Assembly: GCF_004296405.1 (NCBI RefSeq)
Contig: NZ_PSRR01000038.1
Coordinates: forward strand, 1-39,462
Length of the DNA: 39,462 bases
Reading direction: 5' to 3'
Origin: Bradyrhizobium sp. Leo170
GTDB taxonomy: Bacteria > Pseudomonadota > Alphaproteobacteria > Rhizobiales > Xanthobacteraceae
The first letter of the stretch is position 1. Every line of letters begins with the position of its first letter. The notes below the pieces were generated by a model, which ran no database searches, was not told the origin of the DNA, and was given only the letters and a program-made list of their open reading frames with translations. Shown piece after piece: positions 24,762 through 34,538 of the stretch. The position numbers and the translations under genes are program-made.

Positions 24762-26060
24762 ATGTCGATCGATCTTGCTGAAGCCGCCAAAGAACGGAAG
24801 ATCAAGTACTTCCTGATTTCCTACACCGATCTGCTGGGCACCCAGCGTGCCAAGCTTGTTCCGGCCGAAGCGATCGGAGGCATGGCGAGGAACGGCGCCG
24901 GTTTCGCCGGCTTCGCCACCTGGCTCGACATGACGCCGGCCGATCCGGATATCCTTGCCATTCCCGATCCGGACAGCCTGATTCAACTTCCCTGGAAGCC
25001 GGAGGTCGGCTGGCTAGCCGCCGATCCATGGATGGGCGGCAAGCTGGTCGAGCAGGCGCCACGCAATATGCTGAAGAGACTGATCGCAACGGCGGCCGAC
25101 CGCGGCTTTCAGCTCAAGAGCGGCGTCGAATGCGAATTCTTCCTGATCTCGCCGGACGGGGAGAACATCGGCGACATCTCCGATCGTCAGGCCAAGCCCT
25201 GCTACGATCAGTCGGCGCTGATGCGGCGCTACGAGGTGATCAGCGAAATCTGCGACGGCATGCTCCAACTGGGCTGGAATCCCTACCAGAACGACCACGA
25301 GGACGCGAACGGCCAGTTCGAGATGAACTGGGACTATAGCGATGCGTTGGTTACCGCCGACCGCCACGCCTTTTTCAAATACATGGTGAAGTCGATTGCC
25401 GAGAAGCATCAGCTTCGCGCGACTTTCATGCCGAAGCCGTTCTCCGGCCTTACGGGCAACGGCTGTCACGTCCACGTCTCGCTGTGGAAGGGCAACAGGA
25501 ATCTCTTTGAAGACGAAAAGGGCGAGCTCGGCATTTCATCGATCGGATACGCCTTTATCGGCGGCATCATTCATTCTGCCGACGCGCTGGCGGCCATTCT
25601 CAATCCGACGGTGAACTCCTACAAGCGGATCAACGCGCCGCGCACGCTGTCCGGGGCAACCTGGAGCCCGAACACGGTCACCTTCTCGGGCAACAACCGG
25701 ACGCACATGATCCGAATACCTGAAGCGGGACGGTTCGAACTGCGCCTCGCTGACGGCGCGGCCAATCCCTATGCCATGCAGGCCGCCATCCTGGCCGCCG
25801 GGCTCGATGGCATCCAGAGCAACCGCGACCCCCGCAGGCGCCTCGACATCAACATGTACACTGACGGCCATCTGGTGCAGGACGTCAAGAAACTCCCGCT
25901 CAACCTGCTCGATGCCCTACGAGCACTGGAAGGCTCCAGACTATTGAGCGACAGCCTCGGCGAATACGTGCCGGCCTATCTGAAGCTGAAGCACCAGGAG
26001 TGGAACGACTTTTCACGACACCTCACGCAATGGGAGCGCGAGACCACGTTGGATTGCTGA
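24762..26060 (+). CDS. gmaS: Gamma-glutamylmethylamide synthetase (GlnT-type glutamine synthetase)
   Basis: The 432-residue protein has the glutamine-synthetase fold: an N-terminal beta-grasp (about 12-105), GVECEFFLI for metal and glutamate binding, the GNGCHVHVSLW ATP/metal segment, KRINAPRTLSG and a late RIPEAGRFELRLADGAANPY. Length and motifs fit the GlnT/GmaS group rather than assimilatory GlnA (about 470 residues with a Tyr adenylylation site, which I do not see). GmaS ligates methylamine to glutamate using ATP, the first step of the N-methylglutamate pathway. The start has GAAGAGG upstream. A general GS activity on ammonium cannot be excluded by sequence. Confidence 0.85.
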   Translation: MSIDLAEAAKERKIKYFLISYTDLLGTQRAKLVPAEAIGGMARNGAGFAGFATWLDMTPADPDILAIPDPDSLIQLPWKPEVGWLAADPWMGGKLVEQAPRNMLKRLIATAADRGFQLKSGVECEFFLISPDGENIGDISDRQAKPCYDQSALMRRYEVISEICDGMLQLGWNPYQNDHEDANGQFEMNWDYSDALVTADRHAFFKYMVKSIAEKHQLRATFMPKPFSGLTGNGCHVHVSLWKGNRNLFEDEKGELGISSIGYAFIGGIIHSADALAAILNPTVNSYKRINAPRTLSGATWSPNTVTFSGNNRTHMIRIPEAGRFELRLADGAANPYAMQAAILAAGLDGIQSNRDPRRRLDINMYTDGHLVQDVKKLPLNLLDALRALEGSRLLSDSLGEYVPAYLKLKHQEWNDFSRHLTQWERETTLDC

Positions 26061-26304
26061 CATGGATCCGTCGTTCGCCTGCCGCTCAGGTGCAGTACAT
26101 GCCCATGGAGATCTGGCCGATCCGCTCGAATCCACTTGTTTTGTCCGGCCTTTCGGGCTGTAATTGATTAAGGCGCTATTCGCCTGTTCGCACGCTTCGA
26201 TGCTGCAGCGTGTTCCAAGGCAACGACTGCCAATCCCATTCACGGAGGGACGGTGGCGCTCGGCCTCGCGGCATCAATCCTTCGTCATGCACGGAGGATG
26301 TTTC
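26061..26304. promoter_or_regulatory. Intergenic region before the MoxR/VWA pair
   Basis: This 244-base gap has no recognisable gene. A weak promoter-like pair, TTGTTT (26136-26141) and TGTAAT (26159-26164) with 17-base spacing, could allow separate expression of the AAA/VWA genes. No strong terminator hairpin with a T-run follows gmaS, so readthrough is possible. Two GGAGG-type sequences occur near the downstream start; the one at 26293 serves ATG 26305. Confidence 0.25.
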
Positions 26305-27105
26305 ATGAATCTCGACGCCTACCGGATCGCCGACGAGCCCTACTACCAGCCGCTCGGCCATGAGATCGAGACCTTTCAGGCCGCCTATGCCGAGCGCCTG
26401 CCGGTGATGCTGAAGGGACCGACCGGCTGCGGCAAGACCCGCTTCGTCGAGCACATGGCCTGGCGGCTCGGCAAGCCGCTGATCACGGTGGCAGCGCATG
26501 AGGACATGACTGCCGCCGATCTCGCAGGGCGTTACCTGCTGGAGCCGCAGGGAACCGTGTGGCACGACGGGCCGCTGACGCTCGGGGTGCGCCACGGCGC
26601 GATCTGCTACCTCGACGAGATCGTCGAGGCGCGGCAGGACACCACCGTAGTGATCCATCCGCTTACCGACGCGCGCCGCATCCTGCCGCTGGAGAAGCAC
26701 AACGAGATCGTGCCGGCGCACGGCGATTTCCAGCTCACGATCTCCTACAATCCGGGCTACCAGAGCGCGGTCAAGGATCTGAAGGAATCGACCAAGCAGC
26801 GCTTCGTCGCGATCGATTTCTCCTATCCGCCGCCGACCACGGAAGCCGCCATCATCGTCCGCGAGTGCGGCACCGATGACGAGCTTGCCGGCATCCTGGT
26901 CGCGATCGCGCAGCGCTCGCGCAATCTGCAGGGCCACGGCCTCGACGAGGGCGCTTCCACCCGCATGCTGATCCATGCCGGGCGGATGGTGCGCGCAGGC
27001 TTGCCGCTCGACGTCGCCGTGCAATCCTCCATCGTGCTGCCGATCACCGATAACCCTGACATCCGCGCGGCGCTCAGCGACGCCATCCAGGCCTGCCTGC
27101 CGTGA
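26305..27105 (+). CDS. MoxR-type AAA+ ATPase, CbbQ/NorQ family
   Basis: The 266-residue AAA+ ATPase has Walker A GPTGCGKT (38-45), Walker B CYLDEI (Asp104, Glu105), the sensor-1 region TISYNPGYQS and the family segment DEGASTRMLIHAGRM. CbbQ/NorQ/MoxR ATPases work with a VWA-domain partner to remodel or load metals into an enzyme, for example Rubisco or nitric oxide reductase. The partner gene overlaps the stop by four bases (GTGA). Nothing here encodes nitric oxide reductase or Rubisco, so the client may be an enzyme of this locus; the iron-dependent amidase is one candidate. ATG 26305 has GGAGG upstream; an earlier in-frame ATG at 26287 contains that site and is less likely. Confidence 0.85.
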   Translation: MNLDAYRIADEPYYQPLGHEIETFQAAYAERLPVMLKGPTGCGKTRFVEHMAWRLGKPLITVAAHEDMTAADLAGRYLLEPQGTVWHDGPLTLGVRHGAICYLDEIVEARQDTTVVIHPLTDARRILPLEKHNEIVPAHGDFQLTISYNPGYQSAVKDLKESTKQRFVAIDFSYPPPTTEAAIIVRECGTDDELAGILVAIAQRSRNLQGHGLDEGASTRMLIHAGRMVRAGLPLDVAVQSSIVLPITDNPDIRAALSDAIQACLP

Positions 27106-29408
27106 ACGCAGCCAAGCAGGTCACGCTGCAGCTGGTGCCTCCCGACGAGGAGGACAGCGCGACGCGCCGGATCCATCGTTTGATGCTCCAACGCGAGACG
27201 CTGCGGCCGATGTTCCTGATAGCCTGGGACGATCTCTCGCAGCGTTTCGGTGTGAACGAGCTCGAAGCCTGGGCCGGCGCCGTGCTGACGCTCGCGCATG
27301 TCAATGCCGGGCCCGCCTGCCTGATCGCCTATTAGAACACAGGTGACCATCGGGAAATCGCACCGCTTTTGGTAGCGGGCCAGATTGCGGCCGACATCTG
27401 CCGAAACGCCGGCGCGCAGGCTGCGACCGCCGCCCTGAAGGCGCTGCCGATTGCCTCGCGCCTCTTCGGCAGCGGCCCGGCTTTGGCGCGATGGTGGCGG
27501 GTGATGGATCTGCTGGCGCAGCAGGCGCCGGAATCGGTTGCGCCGACCGCAGACAACATCGCCGCAATTCTCGCCCCCGGCACGATCGACGCCTTCGAGA
27601 ATTTCGTCGCGGCCGGACTGAAATTGGCATCCGGCAACAAGGCGCGACGGCTGGCATTCTTCCACCTCGAGGACGAGCTCGCGCGCCGTATGATCGCGCG
27701 CGATATCGGCAGCGTGACATTCCTGGAAACCGAGATCGAGCTGAAGGCGTTCATCACTGCGCTCTGGGGCAAGCCCCCTTTGCTGCGCAGCCTTGCCGCC
27801 GACATCAGCCAGGCGCCGCAGCGGCGGACCTCGATTGCTGGCCCCTTGATTCGCTTGCCGGAAACCTTTCGCGGCGTGCAGTGCGATGCGGCGCGAGCGC
27901 TGTTCCGCGCCGCGGCGGCGCATGCGCAGGCGCATCTCGTGCTGGGCGACGGGCTGTTTCCGGTCGGCACGCTGAAGCCGCTGCAGATCGCACTCGTCAA
28001 TCTGATCGAGGACGCCCGTATCGAGACGCTGGCGATGCGGCAATTGCCGGGCCTGCGGCGGCTGTGGGCGCCCTATCACGTGGCGACGCCGTCGGGTGTG
28101 GTGGCGGCACCGACCTTGCTGGCACGGCTGGCGCGCGCGCTGTTCGATCCCGCCTATGTCGATGACGACAGCTTTGTCGCCAAGGGCCGCGCAATGTTTC
28201 AGGCGGCCTTGCCTCGCATCGACGACCCCGCCATCAGCCGCGAGATCGGCATGCTGCTGGGCAACGACCTCGGCCAGATGCGGGTGCAGTTCAACGTCAA
28301 GACCTACGTCGTCGAGCCTGTCTATCGCGACGACGGCCTGGGACTATGGGACTTCGGCGAGAACGCTCCTCCCTCAGGCGAGGTGATGGAACTGCCGGTC
28401 GATGCAGTGCGGATGGAGCGGCAGGAAGCGCCTGATGGCAACGGCAACGAACCAGACCAACAAGGTGAAACGCTCGGACGCGGCCGGCCGGTAGCGCCGG
28501 ACGAGCGCGGCACCATCATCGCAAAATATCCGGAATGGGACCGCGCCCATGGCATCGAACGCCCCGAGTGGACCACGGTGCGCGAGGTGGCCGCGCATGC
28601 CGGCGATCCGCGCCTGATCGAAGCCGCGCTCGACCATGCAGAGGCGCTGCGCAGCCGGATCGGACGATTGGTGCGCGGCGTGCGGATCGGCCGCACCATT
28701 CGTCTCAACCGGCAGCATGAGGGCCACGACATCGATATCGACGCCGCGCTCGACGCCGGCATCGCGCTGCGCATCGGGCAGGAGCCGGATCCGCGCGTGT
28801 TCCGCTCGTCGACATCAGTTCATCGCGATCTCGCGGCGCTGCTATTGATCGATGTCTCGGAGTCGACGCACGACCCGCTCGCCTCCGGCGCGACCATTCT
28901 AGATGTCGAGCGCCTGGCGGTTGCGGTGCTGGCGGAGGCGATGGGAAGGCTCGGCGATCCCTTCAGCCTCAAGGCGTTCGCCTCGGACGGACGCGACGAC
29001 GTCAGGATGACCACGGTAAAATCCTTCGAGGAGCCGTACGACCGGAGCTGCGTGGCCCGGCTCGCCGGGCTGAGATCGGGACTGTCGACGCGGCTCGGCA
29101 CCGCGCTGCGCCATGCGGGAAAGGTGATCGGCAAGACCAATTCCGGCCGCAAGCTGGTGATCGTGCTGACCGACGGCGAGCCGTCCGATATCGACGTGTC
29201 CGATCCGCTCGACCTGGTCGAGGATGCGCGCCGCGCTGCGCTCGGCCTGAAGAACGCCGGCGTCGATGCCTACGGCGTGGTGCTCGGCAAGGCCGGCATC
29301 CAGGCGGCGTCGCGGATCTTCGGGCGCGGCAACACGATGATGGTGCACCGGATCGAGGATTTGCCGGGGCGACTGTCCGAACTCTATTTCCGCCTGGCGC
29401 GGCGCTGA
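27102..29408 (+). pseudogene. VWA-domain protein (NorD/CbbO-like) interrupted by an in-frame amber codon
   Basis: One continuous frame of 769 codons encodes a NorD/CbbO-type partner of the AAA+ ATPase. The N-terminal part (VNELEAWAGAVLTLAHVNAG) is followed by a long helical region, and a C-terminal VWA domain carries the metal-ion site DVSES near codon 583 and VIVLTDGEPSD. Codon 78 is TAG (27333-27335). Coding continues in the same frame with no shift and family-like sequence, so a single substitution (for instance TGG to TAG) is the simplest explanation. The gene begins with GTG at 27102, overlapping the ATPase stop. A TTG at 27369 could restart translation but has no clear ribosome binding site. 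It is a probable loss of function unless TAG is read through or is a sequencing error. Confidence 0.8.
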
Positions 29409-29410
29409 GC

Positions 29411-30265
29411 CTACTTGCGCCGGCGCACGAGATCGGAGCCGAGCGCCGCGCGTCCGGCGACATGGAACGCCGCTTCGAGCCCGCGCGCGAGCGTGCCGCC
29501 GTCCGGCGCCAATATCCGCATCACGAGTCCAGCTTGGTTCGGCGCAGGCGAAGCACCCGACAGGCAGCCGCAGCCATCAACGATCTGGCCGAGGGTTCCA
29601 ACATCGGGCAATTCGTCCGGCGGAGCGATCAGCACGACGGTCGCAGCGGCCGCCATGTCGCCGAGCGAGCCGGCGCGCGCCTCATTGCCCCGGATAGATC
29701 CGCGATCGAGCAGCAGAACGCGGCCGTCGGGACGCAGGATGCGCAGCCGGCTGGAGAACGATGCGAACGGCCGTCCCGCCTGCCGCGGGTCGTGCACGGC
29801 AAATCCGTCGGCCAGGAACAGCACCGCATCCTCCGCCACCGTCGCGATGGTGTCGAGGCACAGATCGGCGCCGGGAAACAGCACACAGGGATCGCTCGCG
29901 ATCGCGCAGAACGCGCCCGGACCGACTGTGATGGATTGCTGCTGCAGCGTGCCGGCCTCGCGTCCGTCATGCACGACGGTGGACGCCTGCGTCGTCAGGT
30001 GAAACGCGGCATTGGCGGCAACGTCCACATCGAGCTTGAGGCGGTCGCCGGCATAGAGCCCGCCGGAGGCCGACTGCAGATAAAGCGTGAGCAGCTCGGG
30101 CCGCGCCGCGTCCAGATAGAAGCCGCGGGTGACGTGAAAGGGATAGCCGACATGCTGGCGCCGCAGCACGGTGCGGCCGCCGGCAAGGTCCGCGGCGAGA
30201 TGCGCTTCGGCGCTGCGGCCGGAGTCAAATGCGGAAGAGGACAGCGGCAGAGATCGCATCGGCAA
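29411..30265 (-). CDS. ureD: Urease accessory protein UreD
   Basis: The 284-residue protein is UreD (UreH): [18 protein letters not shown], then [20 protein letters not shown], then TTQASTVVH, the usual N-terminal signature. UreD binds apo-urease and, with UreF and UreG, delivers nickel and CO2 to the UreC active site. It is the last gene of the operon, and its start overlaps the end of ureG by 41 bases if ATG 30265 is used; ATG 30259 is an alternative. The stop lies two bases from the end of the convergent VWA gene, so the transcripts overlap there. Confidence 0.88.
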   Translation of the reverse strand: MPMRSLPLSSSAFDSGRSAEAHLAADLAGGRTVLRRQHVGYPFHVTRGFYLDAARPELLTLYLQSASGGLYAGDRLKLDVDVAANAAFHLTTQASTVVHDGREAGTLQQQSITVGPGAFCAIASDPCVLFPGADLCLDTIATVAEDAVLFLADGFAVHDPRQAGRPFASFSSRLRILRPDGRVLLLDRGSIRGNEARAGSLGDMAAAATVVLIAPPDELPDVGTLGQIVDGCGCLSGASPAPNQAGLVMRILAPDGGTLARGLEAAFHVAGRAALGSDLVRRRK

Positions 30266-30881
30266 CCGCCTCTATACCGGCACCGGCGCGCGCGTTGGTC
30301 GCAAGCACCGGCCGTCCGCCCCTTACCCGGACCGCCTCTGCCAGCATCGGTTCGAGCTCGACACCCACATATGGCGCAAGATCGACCTTGTTGACGACGA
30401 GGAGGTCGCAGCGGAGCAGGCCGGGCCCCTTCTTGCGCGGAATGTCGTCGCCGCCGGCGACATCGATCACGAACATCCACCAATCGACCAGGTCGAGCGA
30501 GAAGGTCGAGGCGAGATTATCGCCGCCGGATTCGAACAGGATCAGCTCAAGCCCGGGAAACCGCGCTTCCAGATCGTCGCCGGTGGCGATGTTGAGCGTC
30601 GGGTCCTCGCGGATCACCGTGTGCGGACAGGCACCGGCCTCGACCGCGGAGACGCGCGCCGGATCGATCAGGCCGGAACGGCGCAATCGCTCGGCATCCT
30701 CCTTGGTCACGAGATCGTTCGTCACCACGGCAAAATCGATACCGCGGCGCTGCAGTACCGGGATCAGCGCCTCGATCAGCGCGGTCTTGCCGCAACCGAC
30801 TGGACCGCCGATGCCGACCCGCGCCGCGGCGGGACCGGGGTGGGTTGCGGCGCGCTCAGCAGGTCTCAGCTTGTCGAGCAT
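30225..30881 (-). CDS. ureG: Urease accessory GTPase UreG
   Basis: The 218-residue SIMIBI GTPase has the P-loop GGPVGCGKT (25-33), [13 protein letters not shown], the metal-binding CPH motif in [26 protein letters not shown] and the NKVD guanine motif. It hydrolyses GTP to drive nickel insertion into urease. The N-terminus (about 20 residues) has no His-rich stretch, so nickel storage is left to UreE. It starts four bases after the ureC stop with GAGGTGATG as ribosome binding site and overlaps ureD. Confidence 0.92.
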   Translation of the reverse strand: MLDKLRPAERAATHPGPAAARVGIGGPVGCGKTALIEALIPVLQRRGIDFAVVTNDLVTKEDAERLRRSGLIDPARVSAVEAGACPHTVIREDPTLNIATGDDLEARFPGLELILFESGGDNLASTFSLDLVDWWMFVIDVAGGDDIPRKKGPGLLRCDLLVVNKVDLAPYVGVELEPMLAEAVRVRGGRPVLATNARAGAGIEAVADAISAAVLFRI

Positions 30882-30885
30882 CGCA

Positions 30886-32595
30886 TCACCTCAGCATATA
30901 GCGCCGCGCCAGCGGCAATTCGCGCGCCGGCTCGCAGGTCGCAAGCGCGCCGTCGACGAAGACGTCGAAGGTTTCAGGATCGACGGTGATCTTTGGGCAA
31001 AAGTCGTTCCAGAGCAGGTCGCGCTTGGAGAGCTTGCGTGTCCCCTTCACCGGCAGCAATTTCTTCGACAGGCCGAGCGAGCCGGCGAGATCGCGCTGCA
31101 GCGCCAGCGGATGTACGAAGCAGGCCGACAGCGCCGCCGGCGCGCGGCCGAACGCGCCCCATTGCGGGCGCATCAGGATCGGCTCGCAGGTCATCAGCGA
31201 GGCCGCGCTGTCGCCCATCGCGCCCCAGGCGATGAAGCCGCCCTTGATCACCAGCTCCGGCTTGATGCCGAAGAACGCCGGGCGCCACACCACGATGTCT
31301 GCAAGTTTGCCGTCTTCTAGCGAGCCGACATGGTCAGCGATGCCGAATGTCCTCGCGGCATTGATGGTGTACTTCGCCACATAACGGCGGATGCGCGCAT
31401 TGTCGCCGAAGCCCGCGCGGTCTTCCGGCAGTGCGCCGCGCTGGTCCTTCATCTTCGAGGCGAGCTGCCAGGTGCGGCAGATCACTTCGTGGATGCGGCC
31501 CATGCCCTGGCTGTCGGAGCCGAGCATCGAGATCGCGCCGATGTCGTGCAGCACGTCCTCGGCCGCAATGGTCTGCGCGCGGATCCGGCTTTCCGCGAAC
31601 GCCACATCCTCCGGAATCGCCGGATTGAGGTGGTGGCATACCATGGTCATGTCGAGATGTTCGTCGAAGGTGTTGACCGTGAACGGATTGGTCGGATTGG
31701 TCGATGACGGCAGGCAGTGCATCTCGCCGGCGACACGGATAATATCGGGCGCGTGGCCGCCGCCGGCGCCCTCGGTGTGATACATGTGAATGGTGCGGCC
31801 GCCGATCGCTTCCAGCGTGTTCTCGACGAAGCCGGATTCGTTCAGCGTATCGGTGTGGATCTGGACCTGGAAATCGTATTCGTCCGCGACGCGGAGGCAG
31901 GTGTCGATCGCGGCCGGCATCGAGCCCCAGTCCTCGTGCAGCTTCAATCCCATGACGCCGGTCTCGAACTGCTCGACCATCGGCGGCACGCGATGCGAGT
32001 TGCCGCGGCCGAGGAAGCCGAAATTCATCGGCCAGGCTTCTGCGGCCTGCAGCATCTTGCCGGTATTGAAGGGGCCGCCGGAATCGATGCCGACCGTGAT
32101 CGGTCCGAGCGAGCCGCCGATCATGGTGGTGATGCCGCTGGCAAGCGCATGCTCGACCAGGCCGGCGCTGTCGAAATGGACGTGGACATCGATCGCGCCG
32201 GGCGTTGCGATCAGGCCCTCGCAATCGCGCACGGTGGTGCCGGTCGAAACGATCAGCCGAGGATCGACGCCGTCCATGATCGCTGGATTGCCGGCCTTGC
32301 CGATGCCGACGATGCGCCCGTTCCTGATGCCGAGATCGCCCTTGACGATGCCGATCACGGGATCGATCACCACGACATTGCAGAGCAGGAAGTCGAGCGC
32401 ACCTTCGGCCGAGGTGATGCCGGCCATGCCGAAGCCGTCGCGCAAGGTCTTGCCGCCGCCGTGCAGGCACTCATCGCCATAGACGGCGTAATCCTTCTCG
32501 ACCACGGCCATCAGCGAGGTGTCACCGAGGCGGACGGAGTCGCCGGTGGTCGGCCCATAAAGTGCGGCGTAATCGCGCCGGTCGATCATTGCCAC
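30886..32595 (-). CDS. ureC: Urease catalytic (alpha) subunit
   Basis: The 569-residue subunit has all the nickel-site and catalytic residues: His138 and His140 (DVHVHF), Lys218 for carbamylation (GLKLHEDWG), His247, His273, the flap Cys320-His321 (MVCHHLN) and Asp361 (GSDSQGMGR). It hydrolyses urea to ammonia and carbamate. Around the active site some stretches differ from the common form: after HVHF it reads DSAGL, where most ureases have I-C/S-P-Q, and the [15 protein letters not shown] loop is unusual. The start may be GTG 32595 or ATG 32589, three bases or so after the ureAB stop. The operon lacks a visible nickel or urea channel gene. Confidence 0.93.
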   Translation of the reverse strand: MAMIDRRDYAALYGPTTGDSVRLGDTSLMAVVEKDYAVYGDECLHGGGKTLRDGFGMAGITSAEGALDFLLCNVVVIDPVIGIVKGDLGIRNGRIVGIGKAGNPAIMDGVDPRLIVSTGTTVRDCEGLIATPGAIDVHVHFDSAGLVEHALASGITTMIGGSLGPITVGIDSGGPFNTGKMLQAAEAWPMNFGFLGRGNSHRVPPMVEQFETGVMGLKLHEDWGSMPAAIDTCLRVADEYDFQVQIHTDTLNESGFVENTLEAIGGRTIHMYHTEGAGGGHAPDIIRVAGEMHCLPSSTNPTNPFTVNTFDEHLDMTMVCHHLNPAIPEDVAFAESRIRAQTIAAEDVLHDIGAISMLGSDSQGMGRIHEVICRTWQLASKMKDQRGALPEDRAGFGDNARIRRYVAKYTINAARTFGIADHVGSLEDGKLADIVVWRPAFFGIKPELVIKGGFIAWGAMGDSAASLMTCEPILMRPQWGAFGRAPAALSACFVHPLALQRDLAGSLGLSKKLLPVKGTRKLSKRDLLWNDFCPKITVDPETFDVFVDGALATCEPARELPLARRYMLR

Positions 32596-32597
32596 GG

Positions 32598-33293
32598 TTA
32601 TGCCCCCCTGAAGTCGCGTGCTTTGGCTCGCGCCAGCGCGGCGTCCCGCACGGCCGGATCGGTGCCGAGGCCGTCGGTGAGGTTGTTGAGCCCGGTCAGT
32701 TCGCGGCGTCCGCCGAATTCGACCAGCGATACTTCCTTGGACGCGCCGGGCTCGAAGCGTACGGCCGTGCCGGCGGGAATGTCGAGCCGCATGTTGAAGG
32801 CGGCGGCGCGGTCGAATTCGAGCGCCTTGTTGACCTCGAAGAAATGGAAATGCGAGCCGATCTGGATCGGACGGTCGCCGGTGTTGACCGCGGCCAGCTT
32901 CACCTTGCGCCGGCCGGCATTGAGTTCGAGCTGGCCGTCCCGTACGGTGATCACGCCTGGATGCTCGACATCGGCGGCAGCACCCGGCGGAGGGCGGATC
33001 GGCTCATGCACCGTGACCAGCTTGGTGCCATCGCCGAAGACGCATTCGACCTGGATGATATGCATCATCGCGGCAATGCCGGGCAGCACGTCGTCGGTGG
33101 AGAGGATCGTAGAGCCATAACCGATGAGGTCGGCAACCGAGCGGCCGTCACGCGCGCCTTCGAGGATCTCGTCGGTGATGATCGCGACCGCTTCGGGATA
33201 GTTCAGCTTCAGTCCCCGCGCGCGGCGGCGGCGCGCCAGTTCCGCGGCATTGAAGATCGTCAACCGTTCCAGCTCCGTGGGCGTCAGCAGCAT
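32598..33293 (-). CDS. ureAB: Fused urease gamma-beta subunit (UreA-UreB)
   Basis: This 231-residue protein joins UreA and UreB in one chain, as in Helicobacter UreA. Residues 1-100 match the gamma subunit ([41 protein letters not shown]), and about 110-220 match the beta subunit ([25 protein letters not shown]). The junction near residues 100-115 is a Pro/Ala-rich linker. The fusion fixes gamma:beta stoichiometry in the urease trimer. It starts 12 bases after the ureF stop with GAGAGTGAG upstream, and its stop is two bases before the ureC start. Confidence 0.92.
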   Translation of the reverse strand: MLLTPTELERLTIFNAAELARRRRARGLKLNYPEAVAIITDEILEGARDGRSVADLIGYGSTILSTDDVLPGIAAMMHIIQVECVFGDGTKLVTVHEPIRPPPGAAADVEHPGVITVRDGQLELNAGRRKVKLAAVNTGDRPIQIGSHFHFFEVNKALEFDRAAAFNMRLDIPAGTAVRFEPGASKEVSLVEFGGRRELTGLNNLTDGLGTDPAVRDAALARAKARDFRGA

Positions 33294-33305
33294 GCTATCT
33301 CACTC

Positions 33306-33971
33306 TCAATTGGCGAACAGCCGCAGGTCGGCCTGCGCGTGGCGCGCCGCGGCGACGTCGAGGAAGGGCGCAAAGCTTTCGAGCTCGAGCGGCGTTTCGT
33401 TCATCGTGAGCTGCTCGATCAGCGGCAGGCAATCAGCCAGCACCTCCTGCCCCTGCAGCGCACCGACCGCGCCAAGCCGGATGGCGGCGGTGATCAGGCC
33501 CGAGGCGACGGTGTAGCCGGAGGTCAATTGCGCCAGGTTTTCGTCGAGCCCGACCGAGGACCACACCGCGCCCTGCATGACCGCGATATGGCCGAGGCAT
33601 TCGCCGGAGCGCACTACATCGCGCAGGATGGCCGCAAGATCGTTGCCGATCCGGGCATGCGACGCCAAAAACGACGCTCCGTTGCGGCGCGAGCCTACAC
33701 GCAAGCTCTCGACCAGCGTCGAGGCCTCCACCTCGCGATCGACAGCGGCGATGACGGCGAGATCGCCATTGCAGCGGAAGCCGCGCAACAGCGCGACCCG
33801 GTCATAGCTGGCCCAGCGATGCTTCAGCGCCGCCGCTACCAGCCGTTTCAATTCGCGCGCGTCCAGCCCGTGGCGCAGGGCGACGATGCCCTCGATCCCA
33901 TAGGAGAACGCGAAGGAGCCGCTGGGAAACGCCCCATCCGCCTGCCATAGCGCGCGCAAGGTCGACAGCAT
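33306..33971 (-). CDS. ureF: Urease accessory protein UreF
   Basis: This 221-residue all-alpha protein has the UreF hallmarks: WQADGAFPSGSFAFSYGIE at the start, and SGECLGHIAVMQGAVW and TSGYTVASGLITAAIRLGAVG in the second half. UreF bridges UreD and UreG in the nickel-loading complex. It starts three bases after the ureE stop and ends 12 bases before ureAB, consistent with a single transcript. No unusual features were seen. Confidence 0.9.
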   Translation of the reverse strand: MLSTLRALWQADGAFPSGSFAFSYGIEGIVALRHGLDARELKRLVAAALKHRWASYDRVALLRGFRCNGDLAVIAAVDREVEASTLVESLRVGSRRNGASFLASHARIGNDLAAILRDVVRSGECLGHIAVMQGAVWSSVGLDENLAQLTSGYTVASGLITAAIRLGAVGALQGQEVLADCLPLIEQLTMNETPLELESFAPFLDVAAARHAQADLRLFAN

Positions 33972-33974
33972 CGT

Positions 33975-34505
33975 TTAATGACTTCGATCGTGCTGGTTGA
34001 CGTGATGCCCATCGTGGCCGTCCTCCGATGCCGCATGATCCGGCACGTCTTCCTCCTCGTCGAGCACGCTGATGCCCACACGGCGCGAGGCGACCATGTC
34101 CTCCAATCGCGCGATGTAATCCTCCGGTCGGCCTTCGAGCGCCACGAACAGCACCTCGCCGCCGAAGCGCACACGCCAATGCAGATTGCCGACGTGATAA
34201 CCGAGCTCGATCGCATCGGCGATCGAGCGCGGCTCGAGCTTCAGCCAGCGTTCGGTCGCCGCCCGCACGACGATCGCGCGGTCGTTCTCCAGCACGAGCA
34301 CCGCGCCATCGAACAGTTTCTGGTGGCGCGGCAGCGCGATCGCAAGCTCGACGCCGCCGCGGGTGGTGATCAGAAGCCGCCGCCGCGCCAGATCGGCAAC
34401 GGGCACGTTGACAATATCGACTGCGCCGCGGTGCTCGAGCCGGTGCAGCTCCTCGGACAATTCCGGCTCCAGCCGGCTACCGAGCACGCGTTCGATGCGC
34501 AGCAT
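33975..34505 (-). CDS. ureE: Urease accessory nickel chaperone UreE
   Basis: The 176-residue protein has the UreE N-terminal peptide-binding-like domain (about 1-75) and C-terminal metal-binding domain with ELGYHVGNLHWRV, including the bridging His. The last 20 residues are rich in His and Asp (GHDGHHVNQH), the nickel-storage tail found in many UreE proteins. It supplies nickel to UreG. It is the first urease gene in the transcript, 33 bases after the alpha/beta hydrolase stop. Confidence 0.9.
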   Translation of the reverse strand: MLRIERVLGSRLEPELSEELHRLEHRGAVDIVNVPVADLARRRLLITTRGGVELAIALPRHQKLFDGAVLVLENDRAIVVRAATERWLKLEPRSIADAIELGYHVGNLHWRVRFGGEVLFVALEGRPEDYIARLEDMVASRRVGISVLDEEEDVPDHAASEDGHDGHHVNQHDRSH

Positions 34506-34538
34506 CGCAGTCTCCTTCCCACATCATGCTGCAGGCTG

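Noticed and set aside
26061..26304. A rho-independent terminator after gmaS
   Set aside because: A short GGCC/GGGC pairing near 26148 has a weak stem and no T-run.
27102..27335. A separate 77-residue gene followed by a separate 679-residue gene
   Set aside because: Both pieces are in one frame with only a TAG between them, coding character continues across the stop, and the second piece lacks a good start. A single interrupted gene is simpler.
31717..33950. Long plus-strand frames across the urease genes
   Set aside because: They are shadows of ureC, ureAB and ureF, whose catalytic and accessory motifs are complete on the minus strand.
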